From Acinetobacter haemolyticus CIP 64.3 = MTCC 9819 (GTDB lineage Bacteria > Pseudomonadota > Gammaproteobacteria > Pseudomonadales > Moraxellaceae): DNA of 64,000 bases. The notes beneath the pieces are model-generated. The model searched no databases and was not told where the DNA came from. It saw nothing but the letters and a program-made list of their open reading frames with translations. Shown here in pieces: positions 1 to 9,359 of the stretch; within the stretch, counting starts at the first letter, position 1; each line of letters starts with the position of its first letter. Both the position numbers and the translations under genes were made by a program. The stretch lies in contig NZ_KB849800.1 of NCBI RefSeq assembly GCF_000369065.1, positions 388,044 through 452,043 of the forward strand, read 5' to 3'.

Positions 1-797
1 CATACGCCATTTAGAAATTCATTCGATCTAATATCGGGTCAAAAGCTACGTTCATGGCGGCATACGCCATTTAGAAATTGAGGAGTCTGTCTCCAGTCAC
101 AATCTTTCGGTTCATGGCGGCATACGCCATTTAGAAATTTCGACGGAGTTAGAAGTTAAATTTCTTAAAGTTCATGGCGGCATACGCCATTTAGAAAGAC
201 AGAAAGAAATCGCGAATTAATTTCTGGATGTTCATGGCGGCATACGCCATTTAGAAAGCGAGTTTATTAACCGCGATGAAGCTGGCCGAGTTCATGGCGG
301 CATACGCCATTTAGAAATGTTTAATGCGGGTCTCTTGCCAGTTTAGCGGGTTCATGGCGGCATACGCCATTTAGAAAATCATCAATAGGAGATTTTAAAA
401 TGGCTAATAGTTCATGGCGGCATACGCCATTTAGAAAACAGATACGCACCAACTTTGAAAAAGTTTGCTGTTCATGGCGGCATACGCCATTTAGAAAGTT
501 AATTTATTAGATCAGCAACTAAAACAAGATTTCATGGCGGCATACGCCATTTAGAAATTAACTACACGTTCAGTCATGGCAGCCACCTAGTTCATGGCGG
601 CATACGCCATTTAGAAAATTACCATCACTGCCACCAGTGCCGTTGCCGAGTTCATGGCGGCATACGCCATTTAGAAATTTGAACGACAAATAGAAATCTT
701 TCATGTGATGTTCATGGCGGCATACGCCATTTATAAACATCATAATGACAGAAGGCGAGTCACGGCGAGGTTCATGGTGACATACGCCATTTAAATA
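1..797 (+). CRISPR. Type I-F CRISPR array, trailer-proximal part
   Basis: Strict 60-nt periodicity: 28-nt repeats separated by 32-nt spacers. Full repeats begin at 50, 110, 170 and so on to 770, a partial one occupies 1-17, and 13 complete spacers are visible. Each repeat has a 6-bp stem (ATGGCG/CGCCAT, loop GCATA) followed by a TTTAGAAA-type 8-nt handle, the layout Cas6f/Csy4 processes in type I-F systems, so crRNAs read on the + strand. Repeats decay towards the right: the one at 530 starts with T, the one at 710 has TTATAAA, and the last (770-797) has several changes that keep the stem through a G-U pair. Decay marks the trailer, so leader and cas genes should lie left of the window. Confidence 0.97.
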
Positions 798-888
798 GTG
801 TAAATGGTTATTCCTAATACATTCAGGCACTTTAATTTTTAAATAAGAAAATATACCCTGAACCTAATATATTTTTAGTGAATTTTTC

Positions 889-1500
889 ATGCGCGGTCTT
901 TATCTCATCACCAATGATGATCCCATCCAATTATTACTTGAAAAATTAGAAGTTGCTTTAGCGACGAGAAAGGTTGCGATTTTGCAATATCGCCGTAAGA
1001 AAGTGGCAAAGGCAGATCAACCACGTGAAGTTGAACAGATCAAAACATTGTGTGAAAAGTACCAAGTACCTTTTGTCATCAATGATGATTTGGCTTTAGC
1101 TGAACAATTTGGATTAGGTGTCCATTTGGGGCAGTCTGATGGGGAAATAAGCGATGCTGCTGCACGTTTGCCGCAAGGTGTGATTATTGGTCGTACATGC
1201 TTAAATTCACTCGAATTAGCTGAAAAAGCAATTGCTGATGGGGCGACTTATGTTGCTTTTGGTGCAGTCTATGCCACCTCAACTAAACCTGAAGCAGGTA
1301 ATGTTGGCATCGAAGTAATCAAGCAGGCTAAACAAAAGTTTACTGTACCCGTTTGTGCGATTGGTGGTTTGACCGTTGAAAATTCTCAAGTGGTGATTGA
1401 GGCTGGGGCAAGCCTTTGTGCCGTAATTAGTGATATATTAGGACGATCAACAGCCGAAATTCCTGCTCGTGTAAATGCATGGGCAACGTTATTTGACTAA
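889..1500 (+). CDS. thiE: Thiamine phosphate synthase (ThiE)
   Basis: Predicted cytosolic enzyme joining HMP pyrophosphate and thiazole phosphate to make thiamine monophosphate. The 203-aa length fits the TIM-barrel family. Visible family motifs are an N-terminal LYLITNDD, ILQYRRK near residue 32, INDD near 64, GVHLGQSDG near 77-85, a GAVYATSTKP phosphate-binding loop near 124 and VCAIGGLT near 155. The usual IGVS-type loop reads IIGRTCLN. The ATG is 91 bp after the last CRISPR repeat with no strong ribosome site. I see no TPP riboswitch upstream, only 90 bp of AT-rich DNA. hemL follows after 84 bp on the same strand, and no other thiamine gene is nearby. Confidence 0.9.
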   Translation: MRGLYLITNDDPIQLLLEKLEVALATRKVAILQYRRKKVAKADQPREVEQIKTLCEKYQVPFVINDDLALAEQFGLGVHLGQSDGEISDAAARLPQGVIIGRTCLNSLELAEKAIADGATYVAFGAVYATSTKPEAGNVGIEVIKQAKQKFTVPVCAIGGLTVENSQVVIEAGASLCAVISDILGRSTAEIPARVNAWATLFD

Positions 1501-1584
1501 ATTAGATGTAATCCGTTTTGCGGAACTTTCATCGTTTCTCGGAACGACAACGTTCCTTGTCCTCGATTCTAGGTTGAGTCTTTT

Positions 1585-2883
1585 ATGAGTTTATCTCCAA
1601 AGCAAGAACAGTTATTTAAACAAGCAAATAAACATATTCCGGGTGGTGTCAATTCGCCTGTACGTGCATTTAACGGTGTTGGCGGTACGCCTGTCTTTAT
1701 CGAAAAGGCAAAAGGGGCGTACTTGTGGGATGTTGATGGTAAGCGTTATGTAGACTACGTTGGTTCATGGGGACCGATGATTTTGGGTCATGCACATCCA
1801 GATATTATCCAAGCAGTACAAACAGCAGCGGAAGATGGTTTAAGTTTTGGTGCACCAACGGTACACGAAACCACTTTGGCAGACACGATTTGCGAAATTA
1901 TGCCTTCAATTGAGTTGGTTCGTATGACCAGTTCAGGGACAGAAGCGACGATGACTGCGATACGCTTAGCACGTGGTTATACAGGTCGTGACAAAATTGT
2001 GAAGTTTGAAGGCTGTTACCATGGTCATTCAGATTCGTTATTGGTGAAGGCGGGTTCTGGTTTATTGACTTTAGGAGAAGGTGAGCCAACGTCAAAAGGT
2101 GTACCTGCCGATTTTGCTAAACATACATTAACGTTGCCGTATAACAATATTGAAGCATTGAAAGAATGCTTTAGCAAATTTGGTCATGAGATCGCGGGGG
2201 TGATCATTGAGCCTGTTGCAGGTAATATGAATCTGGTAACGCCAATTGATGGTTTCTTACAAGCAATTCGTGATGTTTGTGATGAATACAAATCAGTATT
2301 TATCATTGATGAAGTGATGACAGGTTTCCGTGTCGCTTTAGGTGGTGCGCAATCGATCTATAACGTAAAACCAGATTTGACTACTTTGGGTAAAATTATT
2401 GGTGCAGGCTTACCAGTCGGTGCTTTCGGCGGTAAACGTGAAATCATGGAATGCATCGCACCTTTAGGTGGGGTATACCAAGCTGGAACATTGTCGGGCA
2501 ATCCATTGGCAATGCGAGCGGGTATTGCAATGTTCAAGCATCTGCGTGAACCGGGTTTCTATGACAAGTTAGCGGCACAATTAGCAAAGTTACTTGCGGG
2601 TTTACAAGCAGCGGCAGATGAAGCGGGTATTCCATTTAAGACCCAGCAAGTCGGCGGTATGTTTGGTTTATATTTTACCGATCAAGAGGACATTACCAGC
2701 TTTGATTCAATGTTGGCTTGTGATGTTGAAGCATTTAAGAAATTCTTCCATGGTATGTTAAAGCGTGGTGTTTATCTTGCACCATCTGCATTTGAAGCAG
2801 GATTTATTTCATCGATGCATTCAGATCAGGATATTGCCGATACGATTCAGGCAGCAAAAGAAACCTTTGCTGAAATGAAATAA
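1585..2883 (+). CDS. hemL: Glutamate-1-semialdehyde 2,1-aminomutase
   Basis: PLP-dependent enzyme converting glutamate-1-semialdehyde to 5-aminolevulinate, the C5 route to tetrapyrroles. The 432-aa length is normal. Fold-type I aminotransferase motifs include the N-terminal [27 protein letters not shown] near residue 115, [11 protein letters not shown] near 240, and the Schiff-base lysine in [10 protein letters not shown] near residue 269. A small hairpin (GGAACG/CGTTCC, 1541-1556) lies in the thiE-hemL gap. An intrinsic terminator follows the stop. The thiE-hemL arrangement suggests co-transcription, which is inference. Confidence 0.97.
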   Translation: MSLSPKQEQLFKQANKHIPGGVNSPVRAFNGVGGTPVFIEKAKGAYLWDVDGKRYVDYVGSWGPMILGHAHPDIIQAVQTAAEDGLSFGAPTVHETTLADTICEIMPSIELVRMTSSGTEATMTAIRLARGYTGRDKIVKFEGCYHGHSDSLLVKAGSGLLTLGEGEPTSKGVPADFAKHTLTLPYNNIEALKECFSKFGHEIAGVIIEPVAGNMNLVTPIDGFLQAIRDVCDEYKSVFIIDEVMTGFRVALGGAQSIYNVKPDLTTLGKIIGAGLPVGAFGGKREIMECIAPLGGVYQAGTLSGNPLAMRAGIAMFKHLREPGFYDKLAAQLAKLLAGLQAAADEAGIPFKTQQVGGMFGLYFTDQEDITSFDSMLACDVEAFKKFFHGMLKRGVYLAPSAFEAGFISSMHSDQDIADTIQAAKETFAEMK

Positions 2884-2900
2884 CGCTGTGATGCCTACAT

Positions 2901-2926
2901 AAGCCCGATTCGTTCGGGCTTTTTTT
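2901..2926 (+). terminator. Intrinsic terminator after hemL
   Basis: Stem AAGCCCGA/TCGGGCTT (8 bp) with a 5-nt loop, then a T run. It begins 17 bp after the hemL stop. Confidence 0.92.
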
Positions 2927-3129
2927 AATGGAATAGATTTAGATTGATCAGAATAAAATAGCCCTTAATTGATTTAAAATAATTAATGCTCTTAATTATA
3001 TTTTTGATTTAACAATAATTTGTATAACAAGTTTCAACTTCAAAAAGCAAAAAATAAATAATCTTTACTGTACCATAATGTAAAATAATGCTTGAATAGT
3101 AAACTATATTTGCGCTGATCTTTAGCTTC

Positions 3130-3181
3130 CCAAAAGCCTTAACATTTTGGCTTGCGCAAGCTATAGATGGCGCTTCTATGG
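3130..3181. other. Cluster of three hairpins in the leader of the HbpS-like gene
   Basis: The 349-bp gap between hemL and the next gene is very AT-rich except here. Three inverted repeats lie side by side: CCAAAA/TTTTGG (3130-3150), the self-complementary GCTTGCGCAAGC (3150-3161), and CTATAGA/TCTATGG with one G-U pair (3161-3181). The block ends 51 bp before the ATG at 3233. It could be a structured leader, a processing site or part of a dispersed repeat. I recognise no riboswitch family in it. Confidence 0.4.
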
Positions 3182-3232
3182 ATCATATTTTAAATAAGCT
3201 TTTGATAAAAAACTCATAGGAATGGAGTAACA

Positions 3233-3649
3233 ATGAAAACCAAACATTATTTAACGGCGGCGGATGTAGACATTTTGGTTGATGCAGCATTGGACTATGC
3301 GACAGCACATAGTTTTAATGTCAGTATTGCCGTGGTCGATGACAGTGGAACCTTATTAATGATGAAGCGTATGGATGGCGCACCAGTATTATCAACACAA
3401 ATTTGCCAAGAAAAAGCCCATTCTGCCGCAGTCAGTCGCAGAGCGACCAAGGCATCCGAAGATATGATCCGTGATGGTAAAATTGGCTTTTTAACGATAA
3501 ATGCAGCCAACGGCATGTTAGAGGGCGGTGAGCCGATTGTTTATCAAGAGCAGGTTGTGGGAGCTGTTGGTGTTTCAGGGGTACAATCTTTTCAAGATGC
3601 AGAAATTGCCCAGCATGCGATTCAACAATTTCTAGAGCAACAGACCTAA
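3233..3649 (+). CDS. GlcG/HbpS family heme-binding-like protein
   Basis: 138-aa protein of the GlcG/HbpS (DUF336) family, which contains heme- or cobalamin-binding proteins and accessory proteins in catabolic operons. The sequence shows the typical LTAADVDILVDAAL start, VSIAVVDDSGTLLMMKRMDGA near residue 30, a KAHSAA segment near 61-66, GGEPIVYQEQVVGAVGVSG near residue 100, and a closing QDAEIAQHAI helix. No signal peptide is visible, so it is predicted cytosolic. A good ribosome site (GGAATGGAG) precedes the ATG. It stands alone after a structured leader; the physiological ligand cannot be told from sequence. Confidence 0.85.
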   Translation: MKTKHYLTAADVDILVDAALDYATAHSFNVSIAVVDDSGTLLMMKRMDGAPVLSTQICQEKAHSAAVSRRATKASEDMIRDGKIGFLTINAANGMLEGGEPIVYQEQVVGAVGVSGVQSFQDAEIAQHAIQQFLEQQT

Positions 3650-3749
3650 ATCATCATTTAAATTTGAATCTGGATGAAAAATAGAGAGAAACACGAAAAA
3701 AATCAGTAAAAATACGTGTCATGCATTGTAATTCAGCGCCAAGCTTTTT

Positions 3750-4436
3750 ATGATTGCCGGCTTGTTTTCATCCAGTCGTTGGAAGGCTACCTTGAGTGAT
3801 TTTCTAAGTGAACATTTGATTCATCGTGATGAAGATTTTATGGTCATCCATAAACCTGCTGGGCTTCTGACAGTACCAGGGAAAACACCCGATTTACAAG
3901 ATTGTCTGATCAATCGATTATTAAAATTAGAACCCAAAACTTTACTCATCCATCGTTTAGATCGTGATACCTCCGGTATTTTGGTTTTTGGATTATCTAA
4001 ATTTGGGCAAAGTACTATTTCGCGTCAATTCCAAGATCGCCAAACTTCAAAAATCTATCAAGCCTTGGTTGCCGGTCATTTAGAAGGACAGGGAACGGTT
4101 GATATTCCTGTGATTTATGATCCAAGCCGTCCTCCATTACACATCGTTGATGCAACTCATCACAAACCCGCTTTAACAGAGTGGCAAGCGATTGAGCACT
4201 TAGATATTCAAGGGCAGGCAGTCACACGGGTCAAGTTGATCCCGATTACAGGGCGTTCACATCAACTTCGGGTACACATGCAATATTTAGGTCATCCGAT
4301 TCTTGGCGATACCTTATATGCCACACCAGAACAGCAACAGCTTTATGAGCGTTTGTGTTTACATGCGACGCAACTGAGCTTTGCTCATCCTAAAACAGGC
4401 ACACAGCTTGATTTTGATTGTCCTGTGCCGTTTTAA
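3750..4436 (+). CDS. rluA: RluA-family pseudouridine synthase
   Basis: Converts uridines to pseudouridine; E. coli RluA acts on 23S rRNA U746 and tRNA U32. The 228-aa protein aligns along its length with RluA from memory (219 aa): IHKPAGLLTVPGK near residue 33, the catalytic HRLDRDTSG with the nucleophilic Asp near residue 71, PITGRSHQLRVHM near 165, and LGHPILGDTLYA near 180. There is no N-terminal S4 domain, as expected for RluA rather than RluC or RluD. The ATG has a weak ribosome site, and a TTG at 3792 would give 214 aa, so the exact start is uncertain. Confidence 0.88.
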   Translation: MIAGLFSSSRWKATLSDFLSEHLIHRDEDFMVIHKPAGLLTVPGKTPDLQDCLINRLLKLEPKTLLIHRLDRDTSGILVFGLSKFGQSTISRQFQDRQTSKIYQALVAGHLEGQGTVDIPVIYDPSRPPLHIVDATHHKPALTEWQAIEHLDIQGQAVTRVKLIPITGRSHQLRVHMQYLGHPILGDTLYATPEQQQLYERLCLHATQLSFAHPKTGTQLDFDCPVPF

Positions 4437-4622
4437 CCGTATTTTTTTAATCTAAAGAGACTTAAAGTGCGCTATTTCAGTCAGCTTTATGTCAAAATAT
4501 TAGGGTTGTTTGCGTGAATCATTTTCCGTGAAAACCAAATTTAAAACTACATAAAGTAGCTTAAACTTTCATCAGTTTAAGGCATACAATATGTGGGCTA
4601 ACATGAGAAAAGGTGGAATAAA

Positions 4623-7451
4623 TTGCAGCCGTTTGCTATTGGTCAACGTTGGTTATCAGATACAGAAACTGAACTCGGTTTAGGTGTTCTTATTGATGTA
4701 GATGAACGTTCTATTAGTATTTTATTCCCCAAAAGTGATGAAACTCGTGTTTATGCACGTAACAATGCACCCTTATCACGGATCATTTTTAATGTTAAAG
4801 ATGAAGTGCAAGACCAAGAAGGAATCAAGTGGATTGTTGAATCCATTGAAGACCGTCATGGTGTATTGCGTTATGACGTGGTTCGCACACTGGAAAATGG
4901 TGAAGAAGAGCGTAAGTCTCTCAATGAAACCCGTATTGGTGCGCAAATTCAGCTGTCAAAGCCTTTAGAGCGTCTATTGGCGAGTCAAGTCGATTATAAA
5001 GAGTGGTATGACCTTCGTATCGAAGCGATGTTGTTGCAAGCGCAAATGCATACCAGTCCTTTACGTGGTTTTCTCGGTGCGCGTGTCGGTTTGATTCCAC
5101 ATCAGCTTTATATTGCGCATGAAGTCGGTAAGCGTTTTGCACCACGTGTTTTATTGGCCGATGAAGTAGGTTTGGGTAAAACCATTGAGGCAGGCTTAAT
5201 CATCCATCAGCAACTCAAAACAGGACGTTCAGAACGTATCCTGATTTTGGTGCCTGATTCACTGCAATATCAGTGGATGATTGAAATGCGTCGCCGTTTC
5301 AATTTGCAATTCTCGCTTTTCGATTTAACCCGTACTGCTTCGATCAAAGAACATGATCCTGATCTTAATCCCTTCCTAACGGAACAATGTATTATCGCCA
5401 GTGTCGATTTGATGGTTGACCATGAAGACTTGCGTGAGCAGGCGGTTGAAGCGGGCTTTGATTTACTGGTGGTGGATGAAGCACATCACTTGATGTGGAG
5501 CGAAGAAGACGGCGGTAATGATCGTTATGATCTGGTAGAAGAATTGGTAGAGCAAACAGCGGGTGTTTTATTACTTACAGCTACACCTGAACAGTTAGGT
5601 GTAGAAAGTCATTTTGCACGTTTACGTTTACTCGATCCGCAACGTTTTAGCAGCCTCGACCGTTTCCTTGATGAAGAAGAACAATATCAACAAACGGCGA
5701 AAGTTGCCGAAGTATTAATGTCTGACGAAGCATTGACTGAAGCGCATTTGGCAGCACTAGAAGGCTTATTGGGTCATCGGATTGATGATCAGCCTGAACA
5801 GCGTATGCGTGCGATTCATGAACTTTTGGATCGTCACGGCACAGGTCGTATCCTATTCCGTAACACCCGTGAAGCGATCCAAGGTTTCCCTGGTCGTGAT
5901 TGTCAGCCAGCGCCATTACCAGCACCAGAAGATTGGTCTATGGATGGCAAAATGCGTGAGCAGATGTGGCCTGAAGAGGGGCAAATTGATGGCGCTTGGA
6001 TGGAAACAGATCCGCGTGTGCCTTGGTTAATGGAAGTTCTCCGCAAGGATTTAAAACATAAAAAGGTATTGTTGATTGCACGCAGTGGGCCTGTGGTTGA
6101 GGCCTTGGAAAATGCATTACGCTTACATGCAGGCATTCGCACAGCGATGTTCCATGAAGGTATGAGTTTATTAGAGCGTGACCAAGCGGCGGCATACTTT
6201 GCAGAAGACAGTTATGGTGCTCAAATCCTGTTGTGTTCTGAGATTGGTTCAGAAGGGCGTAACTTTCAGTTTGCTAGCGATCTGATCCTATTTGATTTAC
6301 CGGCAAACCCTGATGTACTTGAGCAACGTATTGGTCGTTTAGATCGTATCGGTCAAGAAAACCGTATTCAAATCCACGTGCCTTATTTAATGGGGACAGC
6401 GCAAGAGCGTATGTTCCGTTGGTACAACGAAGCACTCAATATTTTCAGTAATATTTCTCCGACAGCGCAGACGTTACAAGAGAACTTTATTGTTGAATTG
6501 AAAGATTGTTTGCTTGCGGATCAAGGTCAGACCTTTGAAGATTTACTTGAAGAAGTGAATGTACAACGTCAAGCATTGGAAGCTGAATTACAAGCAGGGC
6601 GTGACCGTTTGCTTGAGTACAATTCATGTCGTCCAGTGGTTGCACAAGGCATTGTACAAGCACTTGAAGATTATGATGACAATACGACTTTACCGATGTT
6701 TGTGAAGCGTTTTATGTCATCAACCAACATTGATTTTGATGAGCAAAGTAACGGTACCGTGATCATCAAGCCTACTGATCAAATGCAAGTTCAAGGTTTG
6801 ACCTTGGACGAAGAAGGTATGACAGCAACTTTCTATCGTGATCAGGCACAGATTCGTGAAGACGCGCAGTACTTAACGTTGGAACACCCATTTATTGAAA
6901 GTGTGATGGAAATGATCCGTACACAATCTTTTGGTAGTACCAATGTTGCGTTGTTAAAATCTAATGCCTTAAAACAAGGTTCAGTGTTACTTGAGGTTTG
7001 GTTTAAGGTCGATGTAGTTGCACCAAAAGCATTAAACTTACCGTCTAGTTTGCCGAAGCAGTTGATTCGTGTATTACTGAGTGAAAATGGTCAGGACTTG
7101 TCTGCAAAGATTGATCCAAGCATTTTACGTCCGTACCTGCACCATTTAGATGGTAATAGTTGCCGTCAAGTGGTGAAAGCACGTCGCGAAGTGATTGAAA
7201 CACGTTATGCACAAGCGTTGGATATTGCTAAATCGTCATTGCCTGAATTAATGAAACAGGCTAAAGAACACTATAGTGGTAAATGGCAATATGAGATTGA
7301 CCGTTTAACTTATCTCAAGCAATTTAACCCAAGTATTCGCCAAGATGAAATTGAGCGTTTGCAAAAATTCCAACAAGAAGGCTTAGGCTTACTTGATGGT
7401 TTATCTGTTACGCCTGAGGCGATTCAGGTGTTGGTCGTCGTTAAACCATAA
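4623..7451 (+). CDS. rapA: RNA polymerase-associated ATPase RapA
   Basis: Swi2/Snf2-family ATPase that binds RNA polymerase and recycles it from stalled or posttermination complexes. The 942-aa length is close to the E. coli protein (968). The start FAIGQRWLSDTETELGLG matches the RapA N-terminal Tudor-like region. Walker A (DEVGLGKTIEAG) is near residue 180, the DEAH box (VVDEAHHL) near 284, and the helicase C domain with IGRLDRIGQ near 570. The start is TTG with a good AAGGTGG ribosome site about 7 nt upstream; the RapA-like N terminus supports it. It is monocistronic between rluA and a bidirectional terminator shared with dps. Confidence 0.96.
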   Translation: MQPFAIGQRWLSDTETELGLGVLIDVDERSISILFPKSDETRVYARNNAPLSRIIFNVKDEVQDQEGIKWIVESIEDRHGVLRYDVVRTLENGEEERKSLNETRIGAQIQLSKPLERLLASQVDYKEWYDLRIEAMLLQAQMHTSPLRGFLGARVGLIPHQLYIAHEVGKRFAPRVLLADEVGLGKTIEAGLIIHQQLKTGRSERILILVPDSLQYQWMIEMRRRFNLQFSLFDLTRTASIKEHDPDLNPFLTEQCIIASVDLMVDHEDLREQAVEAGFDLLVVDEAHHLMWSEEDGGNDRYDLVEELVEQTAGVLLLTATPEQLGVESHFARLRLLDPQRFSSLDRFLDEEEQYQQTAKVAEVLMSDEALTEAHLAALEGLLGHRIDDQPEQRMRAIHELLDRHGTGRILFRNTREAIQGFPGRDCQPAPLPAPEDWSMDGKMREQMWPEEGQIDGAWMETDPRVPWLMEVLRKDLKHKKVLLIARSGPVVEALENALRLHAGIRTAMFHEGMSLLERDQAAAYFAEDSYGAQILLCSEIGSEGRNFQFASDLILFDLPANPDVLEQRIGRLDRIGQENRIQIHVPYLMGTAQERMFRWYNEALNIFSNISPTAQTLQENFIVELKDCLLADQGQTFEDLLEEVNVQRQALEAELQAGRDRLLEYNSCRPVVAQGIVQALEDYDDNTTLPMFVKRFMSSTNIDFDEQSNGTVIIKPTDQMQVQGLTLDEEGMTATFYRDQAQIREDAQYLTLEHPFIESVMEMIRTQSFGSTNVALLKSNALKQGSVLLEVWFKVDVVAPKALNLPSSLPKQLIRVLLSENGQDLSAKIDPSILRPYLHHLDGNSCRQVVKARREVIETRYAQALDIAKSSLPELMKQAKEHYSGKWQYEIDRLTYLKQFNPSIRQDEIERLQKFQQEGLGLLDGLSVTPEAIQVLVVVKP

Positions 7452-7464
7452 TTGTAATACCAAT

Positions 7465-7494
7465 AAAAAAGAGGACGATAAAGTCCTCTTTTTT
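7465..7494. terminator. Bidirectional terminator between rapA and dps
   Basis: AAAAAAGAGGAC paired with GTCCTCTTTTTT around a 6-nt loop. The A and T tracts make it usable on both strands, serving convergent rapA and dps. Confidence 0.93.
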
Positions 7495-7506
7495 ATGCAT
7501 TTAAAT

Positions 7507-8001
7507 TTAGTGATCAATATTGGCTTCTAAGAACCATAGATATTGGTCTAAGTCTTCTAAAGCTGCATGAATAATATCTTCCGAAATAGGATCTTGAATT
7601 TCGTCAATTGTATCGCGTAGATGGTTAGCCACTACGCCATAACGATCAGCTAGTTCTTTTAAATGGTCTTGTACAGCATGGATCGCAACTGGATAAGGTT
7701 TTAGATGAGAGCTTTCTGCAACTGTTTGGGTAGTTCCTAGCGCCGTACCACCAATTTGTACCGCACGTTCAGCAACATTATCTAAATGCGTAATAATAGA
7801 TGTACGGAACATATCTAACATTTCATGAACTGCAATAAAATTGCTACCACGCATGTTCCAATGTGCTTGCTTTGTTAATAATGATAAATCGATCAAATTT
7901 GCAAGAATTTGATTCAAGATTTTAACCGTCGCTTCTTTGATTGAATCATCTAAATTATTACGTGTATATACTTTTAAAGTTTTAGCCGCTGAAGAATTCA
8001 T
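7507..8001 (-). CDS. dps: Dps-family ferritin-like DNA protection protein
   Basis: Forms a dodecameric shell that oxidises and stores iron and, in many species, coats DNA during stress. The protein closely matches E. coli Dps: [22 protein letters not shown] holds the ferroxidase His and Asp/Glu ligands near residues 45-65, followed by [14 protein letters not shown] and [14 protein letters not shown] place the start at 8001 (MNSSAAK, 164 aa) because TGAGGT sits just upstream; an in-frame ATG at 8016 overlaps that ribosome site. The short lysine-containing N-terminal tail could bind DNA. A 247-bp gap separates it from the divergent DUF389 gene. Regulation was not determined. Confidence 0.94.
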   Translation of the reverse strand: MNSSAAKTLKVYTRNNLDDSIKEATVKILNQILANLIDLSLLTKQAHWNMRGSNFIAVHEMLDMFRTSIITHLDNVAERAVQIGGTALGTTQTVAESSHLKPYPVAIHAVQDHLKELADRYGVVANHLRDTIDEIQDPISEDIIHAALEDLDQYLWFLEANIDH

Positions 8002-8248
8002 AGTTACCTCATTCAATTATCATTAATGAAAAACAGTAAATTAAAACCGTTGATTCCTTATTTAGAGTACGCTTCAAGATCTTTTGAGAGTGTTTTAGTT
8101 TTTAAACCTTTTGTAATTAATGGTGAGTTTTAATATTTTTTTGAATAAATTACAGTGTCTTAAAGTAAAATGATTCGATTGAAATAAAGCCTTGGTTCTG
8201 CTGTGCTGAGCGTAGTGATTTTATTCTTTTAATAAAGAGACATAACAA

Positions 8249-9337
8249 ATGGAAAATGAAAAAGATAAGCCAACCATTGTCATTAGTGATCATCCTGAAC
8301 ATAAGCGAATTGAAGTTTTAAAAGAAAAACTACGTTATAAGCAAGCCTTGCGAGAGAATTCTAAAAAGATTGACCATAAATTAGTGCGTTTAAATATTCA
8401 GGCAGATGCTTTACCTACGAAAACATTCTTTATTATGAATGCATTAGCTGCAGTCATTGCAGGCTATGGTTTGTTGGCTGATTCTTCGGCAGTTGTAATT
8501 GGGGCTATGCTTGTCGCAATGATGCTTGGGCCAATTTCAGCAATTGCATTGTCTCTGATTGATAATCGATGGATCTTGTTTATTACGGCACTTAAAACGT
8601 TGGTTCTAGGTGTGGTCATGATTTTTGGGATTGGTGTGATATTAGGACTGATCAATTTTAATATGGCGCTCACCCATGAAATATTATCTAGAACTCAACC
8701 CAATGTGATTGATTTAATGATTGCGTTGGCAGGTGGGGCTGCTGGAGCATTTGCAGCTGTTTCACCTCGACTCTCCGTGGCTGTCGTTGGTGTTGCGGTT
8801 GCAACGGCTTTAGTTCCGCCATTAGTTGCAAGTGGGATTTTATTGGCACATTTGGATTTTCGCCATTCCGCCAACGCCTTTTTATTGGCATTTACCAATA
8901 TTGTGGCAATACAGATCAGTTCTTCATTGGTATTGTGGATTGCAGGTTTTAGAAGAGGTTCTGATGAGCAAGTACAGAGTAATGTATTGGAGTTTATAAA
9001 ACGGAATATGGTGAGTTTACTGTGCTTGTTGGTACTGAGTGTTTATCTGACTGCAAATTTTTTACATATGATCAAAAAACAGATGTACGAAACAAAAGCC
9101 CGTACAGCTATTACCGAAGCTTTAAATAAAAATAATAATATTATCGACAAAATACAATTTGCTAATCAGACTCAATACACGTTAGTCCGTGTTGTCGTTG
9201 AAGGAGACACATTGCCAAATACTGCAGAAATAGAGAAATTAAACGCTATTTTACCACGGGACTTAAAAAATATGCCTACACTAGTACAAATAAGATTTAT
9301 ACCAGTACGGATTATTCAAGCGGGTGATCAACAATAA
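8249..9337 (+). CDS. DUF389/TIGR00341 family multi-pass membrane protein
   Basis: 362-aa inner-membrane protein of unknown function. After a charged cytosolic segment of about 55 residues come the family signature GLLADSSAVVIGAMLVAMMLGP (split here as a run near residues 75-96) and several hydrophobic helices: near 58-75, 90-108, 112-135, 155-180, 180-200, 208-232 and 250-272. A soluble C-terminal domain of about 85 residues follows. Members occur widely in bacteria and have no settled role. A GAGAC ribosome site precedes the ATG. Its stop is 22 bp from the convergent TetR-family gene, and nothing around it indicates a pathway. Confidence 0.85.
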   Translation: MENEKDKPTIVISDHPEHKRIEVLKEKLRYKQALRENSKKIDHKLVRLNIQADALPTKTFFIMNALAAVIAGYGLLADSSAVVIGAMLVAMMLGPISAIALSLIDNRWILFITALKTLVLGVVMIFGIGVILGLINFNMALTHEILSRTQPNVIDLMIALAGGAAGAFAAVSPRLSVAVVGVAVATALVPPLVASGILLAHLDFRHSANAFLLAFTNIVAIQISSSLVLWIAGFRRGSDEQVQSNVLEFIKRNMVSLLCLLVLSVYLTANFLHMIKKQMYETKARTAITEALNKNNNIIDKIQFANQTQYTLVRVVVEGDTLPNTAEIEKLNAILPRDLKNMPTLVQIRFIPVRIIQAGDQQ

Positions 9338-9359
9338 TGTAAATTGTGATAGACATCGA

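Noticed and set aside
618..649. Spacer resembling the FecA-like gene (both can encode NGTGGSD)
   Set aside because: At DNA level there are about six mismatches over 27 bases and the resemblance is to a glycine-rich motif, so self-targeting is not supported.
570..830. 86-aa minus-strand frame with repeated NGVCRHE units
   Set aside because: It is the translation of the CRISPR repeats; periodicity and lack of ribosome site show it is not a protein.
798..888. Possible TPP riboswitch before thiE
   Set aside because: The region is too short and I see none of the conserved thi-box segments.
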